Positions 34,622 to 42,913 of a stretch of DNA of 52,660 nucleotides are shown here, piece by piece. The stretch covers positions 1 through 52,660 of the forward strand of contig CAILKE010000074.1 in assembly GCA_903834765.1 (NCBI GenBank), read 5' to 3'. Made by a program: the position numbers and the translations under genes. The stretch is from an uncultured Bacteroidota bacterium. GTDB taxonomy: Bacteria; Bacteroidota; Bacteroidia; B-17B0; Aurantibacillaceae. Position 1 is the stretch's first letter, and every line of letters begins with the position of its first letter. The notes under the pieces were generated by a model, which was not told the origin of the DNA, did no database searches, and saw only the letters and a list, made by a program, of their open reading frames with translations.

Positions 34622-34735
34622 ATTATCTCCTTGACAAAACTCACAACGTCTTTTGAGTAAATGCATTTCACTCAGTATTTGTAGATAATACATTTGTTTT
34701 ATAACAACAAATACTAATCTTTTAAAAAAATAATT

Positions 34736-35200
34736 ATGGAATCATTATCTTCAAAAGAGTTTTTCGAACAACTTAATACAAATAGCTTGAAACCGTCCTT
34801 TACACTTAAAGGAATTGTAAGAAAATCCTCAAAAGATTCGGAAGTCATGTTTAATAAGAAGGAAGACTTTGAGCATTGGGTTGCCATTCCAGCTCATATG
34901 ATTGAATCGGTGACTGTATTAAATACCTTTTCGAAAAATAGCGAAATATATACCGCTGTTAAGCTTCATATGAAAACACCAACAACTCCAGAAGGAGAAG
35001 TCTTATTTAAACTTGTTACTTCAGACGAAATAAAAGCGATACCAGAAGAAAAGTGTGGGTGGAAAAATCGATTAATGGGTAGATGTGGTTGTTCTGGAAT
35101 GAGAGGTAAGATGTTTGGATGTGGTTGTGCCCATCATCATGTTGGATGTGGTTGCCATCATTGTCATCATGAAGTAACTGAAGGTGATTATAAAAAATAA
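34736..35200 (+). CDS. Hypothetical protein with a Cys/His-rich C-terminal tail
   Basis: A 154-residue protein without a signal peptide. I do not recognise it. Residues 1-105 look like a small globular domain (FTLKGIVRKSSKD, HWVAIPAHMIESVTVL). From residue about 107 it changes to a tail with eight cysteines and seven histidines in under 45 residues (CGC, GCGCAHHHVGCGC, HHCHHE), which suggests metal binding, for example copper, zinc or nickel storage or sensing. It is isolated between two terminators and therefore monocistronic. No clear promoter box was found in the preceding 110 nt. Confidence 0.75.
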   Translation: MESLSSKEFFEQLNTNSLKPSFTLKGIVRKSSKDSEVMFNKKEDFEHWVAIPAHMIESVTVLNTFSKNSEIYTAVKLHMKTPTTPEGEVLFKLVTSDEIKAIPEEKCGWKNRLMGRCGCSGMRGKMFGCGCAHHHVGCGCHHCHHEVTEGDYKK

Positions 35201-35227
35201 ATTTAAAGAAATAATGTTTATCAAAAT

Positions 35228-35268
35228 TTAAAAAGCGCTTGAATCATAATGATACAAGCGCTTTTTAA
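35228..35268. terminator. Bidirectional terminator between the Cys/His protein and YceI
   Basis: A 14-bp perfect stem (TTAAAAAGCGCTTG and complement) with a 13-base loop lies between two convergent genes, with A/T runs on both sides. Confidence 0.8.
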
Positions 35269-35292
35269 GTTAATCGTATAACTACACTAATT

Positions 35293-35835
35293 TTATTTTT
35301 TCATAGGAGTCATTTCAGCATGAAATGTCACTTGTATATTTTCTGCAATTTTTTCAACATATAACGATGGTACTTTTATTTTATGGTCAGCAACCTTAAT
35401 ATCAAACTTAGAATCCATTATAATGGCTCCGCCTTTAATAACAATAGTGCCGGTTATGGAGCGTGGAAGTTCTACACCATGCATCGACAATTTACCAGCA
35501 ATGGAAACGTTATATGTTCCATCTTTTGTATAATCAATTTTTTCTACAACAAAACCATCAAATTTTGCTGTAGGATATTTTTCGCTTTCCACATAATTTT
35601 CATTGTAGTGCTCTTGCATAAATGCTGATTTAAATTCAAATGCTGTTTGCTGAGCTTCAACAATAAAATGGCCATCTTTAGCATTAAATACAGGTTTTGT
35701 GAATTTGTTTTCGGCATCAATATTTTCCATTTTAGTTTCACTGAAAAATTTGATGCTGCATTTATCTCCTCGATAAACCTGAGCGTTTGCATTTATACCT
35801 AAGGCAACTAAACAAATAAGGGTGATTTTTTTCAT
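35293..35835 (-). CDS. YceI family periplasmic protein
   Basis: A 180-residue protein with a signal peptide (about 1-18, ending INANA) and a YceI lipocalin-like beta-barrel. Family signatures are KCSIKFFSETKMENIDAEN near the start, FMQEHYNENYVESEKYPTAKF, split as FMQEHYNENYVES then EKYPTAKFDG, and KLSMHGVELPRSITG. YceI proteins bind isoprenoid-type molecules such as polyprenoid quinones. It is the last gene of a minus-strand run with DUF5777 and two haem-motif lipoproteins. Confidence 0.92.
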   Translation of the reverse strand: MKKITLICLVALGINANAQVYRGDKCSIKFFSETKMENIDAENKFTKPVFNAKDGHFIVEAQQTAFEFKSAFMQEHYNENYVESEKYPTAKFDGFVVEKIDYTKDGTYNVSIAGKLSMHGVELPRSITGTIVIKGGAIIMDSKFDIKVADHKIKVPSLYVEKIAENIQVTFHAEMTPMKK

Positions 35836-35869
35836 AAGATTTAATTATTTTTTTATTTATATACAATTA

Positions 35870-36775
35870 TTATTCCGCTTTGTGTTTTCCTTGTAAACTA
35901 AATACACGAGAAATATTGAAGCCTAAGCGAACTCCGAAATTTTGCCAAGTAGTATTCGTATACATATAAAACTGATCTTCAGTTAAGCCAAAAGAGTTTG
36001 TTAAATGTATTTGAAACACGTGACCACCAGTTTCTAAATCATAGCCTACACCAAAACTATCATAGTATTTATCATTGCTGTATTGGTTAATACGGTGGGC
36101 ATACTCTAAGGTAATAGCCTGGCGTTTAGCGAATTTGAATCGTGTTACTGCACCTACTATAAAACAATCGTTCTTGTCAGTAATTTTATCTACCATATTA
36201 AAATGCACCATAGCTCCCGTTAATTGAAAAGAAAAACGCGAACTAAATTTACGGGCAATCATAATTTGATTACAGTATGATAATCTATCAGGAATATTTT
36301 GGTATTTATTGATTCCATCTATCAATACATTTTGCATAAACGTATGATACACGCTGCTAAATAGCGTAACGCTAATAGGCATGCCACCACCTTTAGTGGT
36401 TTGCTTTAATAAACGGAATTTTAAAAATCCATCTACAATTTTTTTGCCAGAGGTACGACCTATTCCAAACATTAAACGACTACCGTGAGTATATTCTAAG
36501 GCTAAACGAATGTTTGCGCCACCATCAACACCCCAGGCATTATAGGCACCACTGTTAAAATCACCGAAGCGATGAGATATTCTAAAATCAAGGCTTCTTT
36601 TACTCAATACTTCAACCGTATGAAAATTGATTAAACGTGTTGTTTTAAAAGTAGCAGTTACATATTCTTTTTTTGGTTTTTCAGCAACCATGTTTAATAA
36701 TTCTTCGCTCGATTGTGCAAAGAAAGCTGAAGATCCGCTAATTAAGATTGAAAGAGATAATATAATTTTTTTCAT
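35870..36775 (-). CDS. DUF5777 family beta-barrel protein
   Basis: A 301-residue outer-membrane protein with a signal peptide (about 1-21). Its alternating strands, the early block TTRLINFHTVEVLSKRSLDFRISHRFGDFN (split as TTRLINFHTVEVL then SKRSLDFRISHRFGDFN) and VGYDLETGGHVFQIHLTNS are typical of DUF5777. In Bacteroidota this family recurs with YceI and cytochrome-like lipoproteins, as here. Function unknown; the context suggests an envelope electron-transfer or quinone-related process. It lies 34 nt from YceI and 4 nt from the upstream lipoprotein gene. Confidence 0.88.
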   Translation of the reverse strand: MKKIILSLSILISGSSAFFAQSSEELLNMVAEKPKKEYVTATFKTTRLINFHTVEVLSKRSLDFRISHRFGDFNSGAYNAWGVDGGANIRLALEYTHGSRLMFGIGRTSGKKIVDGFLKFRLLKQTTKGGGMPISVTLFSSVYHTFMQNVLIDGINKYQNIPDRLSYCNQIMIARKFSSRFSFQLTGAMVHFNMVDKITDKNDCFIVGAVTRFKFAKRQAITLEYAHRINQYSNDKYYDSFGVGYDLETGGHVFQIHLTNSFGLTEDQFYMYTNTTWQNFGVRLGFNISRVFSLQGKHKAE

Positions 36776-36779
36776 TTTA

Positions 36780-37163
36780 TTAGTTATTTAAGGCGCCACC
36801 TGCTACCCATTTTTTTATTTTTGTAATATCACATAACGAAATTTTTGTTGTTGCGCCTTGGGGCATTTGTTGGGCATTGCCGTCCCAAATAACGCAACTA
36901 AGCAACTTGCCAGAAGTTGCATCTGCATTTAGACTGGTCCATGTTGTCATATCATGTCCGCTGCCAACATTATTATGGCATTGATTAGTACAAGCAGCAT
37001 TGAGCACAGGAACTATTTGAGCAGAATAGCTCATAACACCAGTGCTATCACAATTGCTAACTGCAACAGCGCTTTCAGGATGTAATTCTTTAAAATTATC
37101 ATAATAACAACCTGTAAAAAACACGGTTGCTAAGGCAAGAATTGAGAGATTTGTTTTATTCAT
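36780..37163 (-). CDS. Cytochrome c-like lipoprotein (CxxxCH motif)
   Basis: A 127-residue lipoprotein. The signal peptide ends in a lipobox (FFTGC, Cys about 19). A cytochrome c-like domain follows, with IVPVLNAACTNQCHN (CxxxCH in place of CxxCH) and a distal MPQGATTKISLCDITKIKKWV, where the Met could be the sixth haem ligand. The unusual spacing leaves haem attachment uncertain. It resembles the Planctomycete-type cytochrome c domain common in Bacteroidota. It lies 22 nt after the other haem-motif lipoprotein and 4 nt before DUF5777. Confidence 0.82.
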   Translation of the reverse strand: MNKTNLSILALATVFFTGCYYDNFKELHPESAVAVSNCDSTGVMSYSAQIVPVLNAACTNQCHNNVGSGHDMTTWTSLNADATSGKLLSCVIWDGNAQQMPQGATTKISLCDITKIKKWVAGGALNN

Positions 37164-37185
37164 GATCTATTAAATTTATAAGTAA

Positions 37186-37563
37186 CTAATTATTTTTTGC
37201 TCCTTGTCCAATCCAAATATAAATTAATTGAATTTGCTTTTCTGTTAAAGGATTATATTGTGGGGTTGGCATAATCTCTTCACTATTAAGAGATTTTACT
37301 ACAGAATACAATTTACTTGTTTGTGGTGAGCCAGGCTTTACTTCGCAGTTCTTCATAACTTCATCATAATTACGAAGCTTAAATTCTTTTGAAAGAGAAT
37401 CTCCATGACATCCACTAAAGGTACAATTACCAGAAATAATTGGAGCAATATCAGTGCTATAACTTACTGCTTGTAAAGTGTCGAAATTTGGTTCATGTTT
37501 GCAAGACAAAGCAAGAAAACTAATAGCAAACATAGTAACGCCGAATTTTGTATTTTTTGTCAT
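37186..37563 (-). CDS. Cytochrome c-like lipoprotein (CxxxxCH motif)
   Basis: A 125-residue lipoprotein. The lipobox is FLALSC (Cys about 21). The domain has YSTDIAPIISGNCTFSGCHGD, split as YSTDIAPIISGN then CTFSGCHGD, with a CX4CH haem-like motif, and EIMPTPQYNPLTEKQIQLIYIWIGQGA, split as EIMPTPQYNPLT then EKQIQLIYIWIGQGA, with the candidate axial Met. CX4CH is frequent in this Bacteroidota family. It is the first gene of the minus-strand operon; TATATTTA (37599-37606, minus) is a candidate promoter box. It diverges from the first response regulator gene. Confidence 0.84.
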   Translation of the reverse strand: MTKNTKFGVTMFAISFLALSCKHEPNFDTLQAVSYSTDIAPIISGNCTFSGCHGDSLSKEFKLRNYDEVMKNCEVKPGSPQTSKLYSVVKSLNSEEIMPTPQYNPLTEKQIQLIYIWIGQGAKNN

Positions 37564-37749
37564 ACGTTAAAATTTATTTTTGTAGTAAAAAAACATTGTA
37601 AATATATAATAAAAGTCTGAAGAAACACTGAACTATCGAAGCAAAACTATAAAATTATAAATTACAGAATTATTACAAATATGCTTCATAAAATTTAATA
37701 CATTTGAATATTAAATTATTACATTATTAAGCTGTATTGAACACTATCT
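37564..37749. promoter_or_regulatory. Divergent region between the haem-lipoprotein operon and the two-component genes
   Basis: A 186-base AT-rich gap. The minus-strand TATATTTA (37599-37606) lies 36 nt before the lipoprotein ATG. The plus side has no good TAnnTTTG match. The divergent layout makes this a likely binding region for one of the neighbouring response regulators; no direct repeats were recognised by eye. Confidence 0.4.
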
Positions 37750-38427
37750 ATGACTCACATTTTAATAGTAGAAGACGAAATAACTTTAGCTAAAGAAATT
37801 TCTAACTACTTGATAGATTCTAACTATAATTGCACCATAACGCATACGTATAAGGACGCCCTAAAAATTCTTGCAGAAAAAGGATTTACCGTTATTTTAC
37901 TTGACTTAAAACTACCTGACGGAAACGGCTTACAATTAATTCAGTATTTAAAAAAGAAAAAAATAACTAGCGGTATTATTGTATTATCTGCTAATGATGA
38001 ATTAAACATACGAATACTTGCCTTAGATGCTGGAGCAGACGATTTTTTAATGAAGCCTTTTCATTTGTCTGAATTAAACGCTCGCTTAAAATCGTTGATT
38101 AGACGTAAATTTCACAAGGGCAACACGGATATAGAATTTAATGAAATTAAGATAGATATTGATAAAAAGCTGGTATTAATTAATAACATTGGCTTAGTAT
38201 TAACTGCTAAGGAGTACAAATTATTATTGTACTTTATTTCAAATGCTGGAAAGGTCATAACCAAAGAAGCTATTGGTTTCAGTATTTGGCGAGACAATTC
38301 GGACATGGACTTTTCTAGCGAAATAATTTATACACATGTCAAAAATTTACGAAAAAAATTAATCTTAGCAGGATGTAAAGATTATATCAAATCTATTTAT
38401 GGAGTTGGTTATAAGTTTGATGATTAA
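37750..38427 (+). CDS. OmpR-family response regulator (first of two tandem pairs)
   Basis: A 225-residue response regulator. The receiver domain (about 1-115) has the acidic pair in VEDE, phospho-acceptor Asp52 in LLDLKLPDG, and Lys in LMKPFHLSEL. The DNA-binding winged helix (about 125-225) has LTAKEYKLLLYF, ITKEAIGFSIW and YGVGYKFDD. It acts on promoters after phosphorylation by the kinase encoded 11 nt downstream. Its closest relative in the window is the second regulator at 39748, with the same length and motif layout. The divergent haem-lipoprotein operon is a candidate target. Confidence 0.93.
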   Translation: MTHILIVEDEITLAKEISNYLIDSNYNCTITHTYKDALKILAEKGFTVILLDLKLPDGNGLQLIQYLKKKKITSGIIVLSANDELNIRILALDAGADDFLMKPFHLSELNARLKSLIRRKFHKGNTDIEFNEIKIDIDKKLVLINNIGLVLTAKEYKLLLYFISNAGKVITKEAIGFSIWRDNSDMDFSSEIIYTHVKNLRKKLILAGCKDYIKSIYGVGYKFDD

Positions 38428-38438
38428 GCCTAATTAAC

Positions 38439-39713
38439 ATGAAGTTAGTATACAAAACGATACTTATAAATACATTTGTTTCTATCTCTATATTATTTAT
38501 AGGGGAGTGGTCGCTGTATACCTTTTTAAAAAATAAACTTGATCAAGAGGCTATAGAGCATTTGAAAGAAGAGAGGGAAATAATGCTCAAAAAATTAGAC
38601 AATGGCATTAATATAGATTTGTTAAAAAACAACATTGGTGATGAAATAAACGTTTTAGAAACTGCATCAGTTATTTATCTTTCACCAACATTTAGAGATA
38701 CGATTATCTTAGAAGAGCTTGAAAACGGTGAAGATGAAGCAGAAATATTTTTGGCTAAAAAAATAATTTTTGATACTAAGCAACAATCAAAAAATTATCG
38801 AATATCTATAATAAAATCTACTGATGAAGACGAGGATTTTGGGAAAAGCATTCAAATTACACTCATATTATCAGGGTTAATAATGGTGTTGGTATTAATA
38901 AGTATTAACGTATTAGTTTACAACAAATTGTTTTCACCTGTACTCAAACTTATTTCAGACATGGGTAATTTTTCTATACAAAAATTACAAAAAATAAATG
39001 CACCAAAGACGAGTACATTAGAATTTCAAAAACTTGGTATGATTATCAGTAATATGTCTCAAAAAAATATTAAAGATTACATCTTAATGAAAGAATTTAC
39101 TGAAAATATGGCCCATGAAATACAAACGCCAATCGCAGTCATTAGTAGTAAAATTGAGCAGTGTATGCAGGACAAGAATTTAACAGAAGAACAATCTCAA
39201 TTGTTAGGAGAGGCTAATAAGGCACTTAACAAATTATTTAATTTAAATAAAGGTTTATCGCTTTTAAGCAAGTTAGATAATAAGCAATACATATCTAGCC
39301 AGCCAATTAACATTAATGCTTTAATTAAAGAACGATTAAGTTATTTTTCTGATTTTATTGAAGATAAAAACATAGTCATTTCAGAAAATTATACTAGCGA
39401 TATCGTTGTTAATATGGATATATCACTTGCTGAAATATTGCTGGATAACATTTTTAAAAATTCCATTAAGCATAATTTTGAAAATGGAAAAATTACAATT
39501 GCAACAGAACCAAACGCTATTATCATTTCCAACACTGGAGATGAGCCACTTGTGTCTACCGAACAATTTTTTAATAGATTTTACAGCAAAAACACAAACG
39601 AATCGCTTGGCTTAGGGCTTTCGATTATAAAGAAAATTATTGACTATTATAATTTCAAAATTACTTATGTATACTTAAATGGATATCATCAAATTACTAT
39701 TCATTTTACCTAA
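38439..39713 (+). CDS. Sensor histidine kinase (first of two tandem pairs)
   Basis: A 424-residue membrane kinase. Two hydrophobic helices (about 7-28 and 148-168) bracket a periplasmic sensor region rich in acidic residues. The phospho-acceptor is His226 in NMAHEIQTPIAVIS. The ATPase domain shows LLDNIFKNSIKHN (N box) and LGLGLSIIKKII (G2 box); the G1 box is reduced to ISNTGDEP. No standard HAMP domain is evident. It pairs with the regulator 11 nt upstream. Signal unknown. Confidence 0.92.
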   Translation: MKLVYKTILINTFVSISILFIGEWSLYTFLKNKLDQEAIEHLKEEREIMLKKLDNGINIDLLKNNIGDEINVLETASVIYLSPTFRDTIILEELENGEDEAEIFLAKKIIFDTKQQSKNYRISIIKSTDEDEDFGKSIQITLILSGLIMVLVLISINVLVYNKLFSPVLKLISDMGNFSIQKLQKINAPKTSTLEFQKLGMIISNMSQKNIKDYILMKEFTENMAHEIQTPIAVISSKIEQCMQDKNLTEEQSQLLGEANKALNKLFNLNKGLSLLSKLDNKQYISSQPININALIKERLSYFSDFIEDKNIVISENYTSDIVVNMDISLAEILLDNIFKNSIKHNFENGKITIATEPNAIIISNTGDEPLVSTEQFFNRFYSKNTNESLGLGLSIIKKIIDYYNFKITYVYLNGYHQITIHFT

Positions 39714-39747
39714 TAAATAAATTACATTTAACTAAATATTAAACACC

Positions 39748-40422
39748 ATGAGAATTTTAATTATTGAAGACGAAAAATCATTACGCGAAGACGTAGTAGA
39801 CTATCTATCTGAAAGTGGCTACAAATGCGACTTTGCAACAACTGTAAAAAGCGGCTTGCAAAAACTGAATGATTTAGTATATAGTTGCGCGTTAGTTGAT
39901 ATGGGATTGCCTGATGGTTCAGGTATTGAAATTGTGGAATATATCAAAAAGCATAAGCCTGAAATGGGTGTTATTATCGTAACTGCTAAAAACGCGTTAG
40001 AAGACAAATTAGAAGGATTAAAAATTGGCGCCGACGATTATTTAACTAAACCCTTTCATCTTTCTGAATTAAGTGCTCGTGTTTATTCTATTTTACGCCG
40101 AAGAAATTTCGGAGGAAAAAACACACTTACTTTTGATGGTTTAGAAATTGATACTACTGAGAAAAAAGTAACTGCTAATTCAACAACACTTCAGTTAACA
40201 AAAAAAGAGTATGATATTTTAGTATACTTGGCTAGTAATCCCACACACTTAATCACTAAAGAAGCCTTAGCAGATGCTATTTGGGGAGATAAAGCCGAAA
40301 TGGCTACATCGTTTGATTTTGTATACAGCCAAATAAAAAATTTGAAGAAAAAATTAAATGAAGTTGGATTGAAAGACTATATCAAAGTAGTTTATGGTAT
40401 GGGTTATAAATTTAAAGACTAA
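39748..40422 (+). CDS. OmpR-family response regulator (second pair)
   Basis: A 224-residue response regulator. It has acidic pair IEDE, phospho-acceptor Asp51 in ALVDMGLPDG, Lys in LTKPFHLSELSARV and a winged-helix domain with LTKKEYDILVYLA, ITKEALADAIWGD and YGMGYKFKD. The shared PFHLSEL.AR and IK.LKKKL strings, the same length and the same gene order mark it as a paralogue of the regulator at 37750. Kinase gene 21 nt downstream. Confidence 0.93.
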   Translation: MRILIIEDEKSLREDVVDYLSESGYKCDFATTVKSGLQKLNDLVYSCALVDMGLPDGSGIEIVEYIKKHKPEMGVIIVTAKNALEDKLEGLKIGADDYLTKPFHLSELSARVYSILRRRNFGGKNTLTFDGLEIDTTEKKVTANSTTLQLTKKEYDILVYLASNPTHLITKEALADAIWGDKAEMATSFDFVYSQIKNLKKKLNEVGLKDYIKVVYGMGYKFKD

Positions 40423-40443
40423 ATAAATTTATAATAATTACCG

Positions 40444-41715
40444 ATGAAACTCCTTACTAAAACAAACACCTATACATCTATTACAACGGTATTGCTTTTT
40501 GTAATTGGAATGGTTGTAGTATATAGAGTTATTTTAGTAAAACTCGATAGTGAAATCGATAAACAATTGTTATCGGCTAAAGCAAAAATAGAAGAAGGCC
40601 TAAGAAATGGAATCCCTCCAAAAGAATTTTTGAGTAATATAGGCCAAAAAATTTATATTAAAGAAGTTTATAAGCAAACACAATTTGAAAACAAGGTTGT
40701 AGAGTATATTCAAAAAAGCGCAGAGAAGATTGGCGAACATAATACTTCAGTTACTAATCGAGAACTGATGTTTCAAGTGCCCATCAATGATAAAGTATTT
40801 GAAGTAAGCGTTTCAAGCTCTATTGCTGAAGGAAAAGAAGTAGGTGAATACATCATTGGAGTTGTTGTCATTTTTTTATTGGTAATAATTTTCATATTAT
40901 TTTTGATTAATAGATATGTGTCGGCTTCTATTTTTGCGCCATTTTACGACACGCTATCCAAAATAAAAACATGGAATATCAAGAAAAACGAAACATTGGT
41001 TTTTAAGGAAACAGACATCAATGAATTTAATTTATTAAATGATACAATTAAAGATTTAACTCAACAGATAAAATCGGATTATTTGCGCCTCAAAGAATTT
41101 ACTGAAAATGTTTCTCACGAATCTCAAACGCCACTCTCTATTATTAGCAGCAAAGTAGAGCTACTGATGCAAGAAACAAACTACACTAAAAAACAAAACG
41201 AATTACTGCAACAAACCTATCAAGCTACACAACGTTTATATAAACTCAATCAAGCCTTAATTTTATTATCTCGCATTGAAAACAAACAGTTTATTGAAAC
41301 TAATGAGGTTCATTTAAACACTGCTATTGATGAAAAACTTGAAGTGTTAGAAGATTTTATTGAGGCTAAAGAGATAACAATTACTAAGGAATACAATAAA
41401 AATATAACGATTGAGGTTAATCAATATTTACTCACTATATTATTAAATAATTTATTAATCAATGCTATAAAATATAATCCTGAAAAAAATGGCACTATAA
41501 AAATTACGATAGACGACAACTCCTTTAGTATTGAAAATTTAAGTACAGTTGATAAAATAAACAGAGAATATTTATTTGAGCGCTTTAATAAAACATCCAC
41601 CTCTGGCTCATTAGGAGTAGGTTTGTCTTTAATTAAAAAAATAGTGGATTTTTATAATTGGCAAATTTCATATTCGCATAAGGACAATATTCATAAATTT
41701 AAAATATTAATGTAG
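40444..41715 (+). CDS. Sensor histidine kinase (second pair)
   Basis: A 423-residue membrane kinase, paralogue of the one at 38439. Membrane helices at about 12-32 and 140-157 flank a periplasmic region. The phospho-acceptor is His225 in NVSHESQTPLSIIS. The N box is LLNNLLINAIKYN and the G2 box SLGVGLSLIKKIV. The G1 region is ISIENLST-like (here FSIENLSTVDK) and lacks its usual glycine, so ATP binding may be altered; the first kinase keeps NTG. It forms a pair with the regulator 21 nt upstream. Confidence 0.92.
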   Translation: MKLLTKTNTYTSITTVLLFVIGMVVVYRVILVKLDSEIDKQLLSAKAKIEEGLRNGIPPKEFLSNIGQKIYIKEVYKQTQFENKVVEYIQKSAEKIGEHNTSVTNRELMFQVPINDKVFEVSVSSSIAEGKEVGEYIIGVVVIFLLVIIFILFLINRYVSASIFAPFYDTLSKIKTWNIKKNETLVFKETDINEFNLLNDTIKDLTQQIKSDYLRLKEFTENVSHESQTPLSIISSKVELLMQETNYTKKQNELLQQTYQATQRLYKLNQALILLSRIENKQFIETNEVHLNTAIDEKLEVLEDFIEAKEITITKEYNKNITIEVNQYLLTILLNNLLINAIKYNPEKNGTIKITIDDNSFSIENLSTVDKINREYLFERFNKTSTSGSLGVGLSLIKKIVDFYNWQISYSHKDNIHKFKILM

Positions 41716-41737
41716 CCTAAAACTTCTTTAAACTCGT

Positions 41738-41745
41738 TATCTTTG
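41738..41745 (+). promoter_or_regulatory. -7 box of the thioesterase gene
   Basis: TATCTTTG, an exact TAnnTTTG match, lies 21 nt before the ATG at 41767 and just after the second kinase gene. Confidence 0.5.
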
Positions 41746-41766
41746 CCAAAAATAACTTAATCAAAC

Positions 41767-42213
41767 ATGATTGATTCGATATGGCATCAAGAGCCCAACT
41801 TAATTGACATAAATTTAATAGGTAACAATACTCTCGGACAGAATTTAGGAATTACATTTACAGACTACACTGCCAACTCATTAACAGCAACAATGCCTGT
41901 TGATGAAAGAACCAAACAACCCTTCGGATTACTGCATGGCGGTGCAAATGTGGCATTAGCTGAAACTCTTGGTAGTGTGGCATCTTTGCTAGTCGTAAAT
42001 AGTGATTTGTTTATTGGGGTAGGTGTAGAAATTAACGCAAATCATATTAAAGCCGTATTTGAAGGTTCAGTTAAGGGGATTTGCACTCCTTTAAATATTA
42101 GTGGTAAAAATCATGTGTGGGATATTAAAATTTATAATGAGGCAAACGAACTAACATGTGTGTCAAGATTTACATGCACCATTGTCCCAAAAAGTAAGTT
42201 TGTCAAACAATAA
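41767..42213 (+). CDS. Hotdog-fold thioesterase (PaaI/MenI-like)
   Basis: A 148-residue acyl-CoA thioesterase of the PaaI/hotdog fold. The helix motif FGLLHGGANVALAETLGSVAS (split as FGLLHGGANVA then LAETLGSVAS) carries the conserved HGG and the catalytic-type Glu about 17-18 residues on. GVGVEINANHIKAV and HVWDIKIYNEANELTCVSRFT, split as HVWDIKIYNEANE then LTCVSRFT, complete the sheet. The 1,4-dihydroxy-2-naphthoyl-CoA hydrolase (MenI) role is one possibility; the substrate is not fixed. Riboflavin synthase starts 13 nt after the stop. Confidence 0.9.
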   Translation: MIDSIWHQEPNLIDINLIGNNTLGQNLGITFTDYTANSLTATMPVDERTKQPFGLLHGGANVALAETLGSVASLLVVNSDLFIGVGVEINANHIKAVFEGSVKGICTPLNISGKNHVWDIKIYNEANELTCVSRFTCTIVPKSKFVKQ

Positions 42214-42214
42214 T

Positions 42215-42222
42215 TATATTTA
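42215..42222 (+). promoter_or_regulatory. -7-like box right before riboflavin synthase
   Basis: TATATTTA ends 4 nt before the ATG at 42227, consistent with a leaderless mRNA, independent of read-through from the thioesterase gene. Confidence 0.4.
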
Positions 42223-42226
42223 CGCC

Positions 42227-42811
42227 ATGTTTACAGGAATAATAGAAACCCTAGCAACGCTTAAACGCATTGAAAAAGAAAACACAAATGTGCATTTCAC
42301 TTTCAACAGCAGTATTACTCACGAACTTAAAATTGATCAAAGTGTGGCGCATAATGGCGTATGCTTAACTGTGGTTGCTATTAACGGTAACGAATACACC
42401 GTGACAGCAATTGATGAAACCTTACAAAAAACAAATTTAGGTTTTTTGAATGTTGGAGATTTTGTCAACTTAGAACGTTGTATGGCTGCTAATGGTAGAT
42501 TTGACGGCCATATTGTGCAGGGTCATGTGGATGAAGTTGGAACTGTTGTTTCAATAACGGATAATAATGGCAGTTGGACTTACACTATTTCATACAACAC
42601 ACAATCTAAAAATGTGACTGTTGAAAAAGGCAGCATCACTATTAATGGAACAAGCTTAACAGTTGTTAATTCGCACAAAAACGAATTTTCTGTTTGTATT
42701 ATTCCTTATACATTCGATAACACAGTGTTTAAAACACTAGGTGTGAATGATAAAGTTAACTTAGAATTTGATATTGTTGGCAAGTATGTCGCTCGATTAA
42801 TGGGCAAGTAA
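42227..42811 (+). CDS. ribE: Riboflavin synthase, alpha subunit
   Basis: A 194-residue enzyme that dismutates two 6,7-dimethyl-8-ribityllumazine molecules into riboflavin. Two similar lumazine-binding barrels are visible: MFTGIIETLATL with SVAHNGVCLTVVAI and LERCMAANGRFDGHIVQGHVD, split as LERCMAANGRFDG then HIVQGHVD, then GSITINGTSLTVVN and IIPYTFDNTVF. MFTGIIE is the family's universal start, so a longer in-frame start at 42158, which overlaps the previous gene, is rejected. The length is slightly short (typical 195-215). Confidence 0.95.
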   Translation: MFTGIIETLATLKRIEKENTNVHFTFNSSITHELKIDQSVAHNGVCLTVVAINGNEYTVTAIDETLQKTNLGFLNVGDFVNLERCMAANGRFDGHIVQGHVDEVGTVVSITDNNGSWTYTISYNTQSKNVTVEKGSITINGTSLTVVNSHKNEFSVCIIPYTFDNTVFKTLGVNDKVNLEFDIVGKYVARLMGK

Positions 42812-42913
42812 ACTCCGTTTTTAGGTATATGAATCTTAGAATTTAAAGAAAAATCTAATCTCAAATTCTATTAACTTTTTTATATCTTCACATCTTCAAA
42901 AAATAAATCAACT

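Noticed and set aside
42158-42226. Upstream extension of riboflavin synthase
   Set aside because: It overlaps the thioesterase gene; the family starts with MFTGIIE, which is at 42227.
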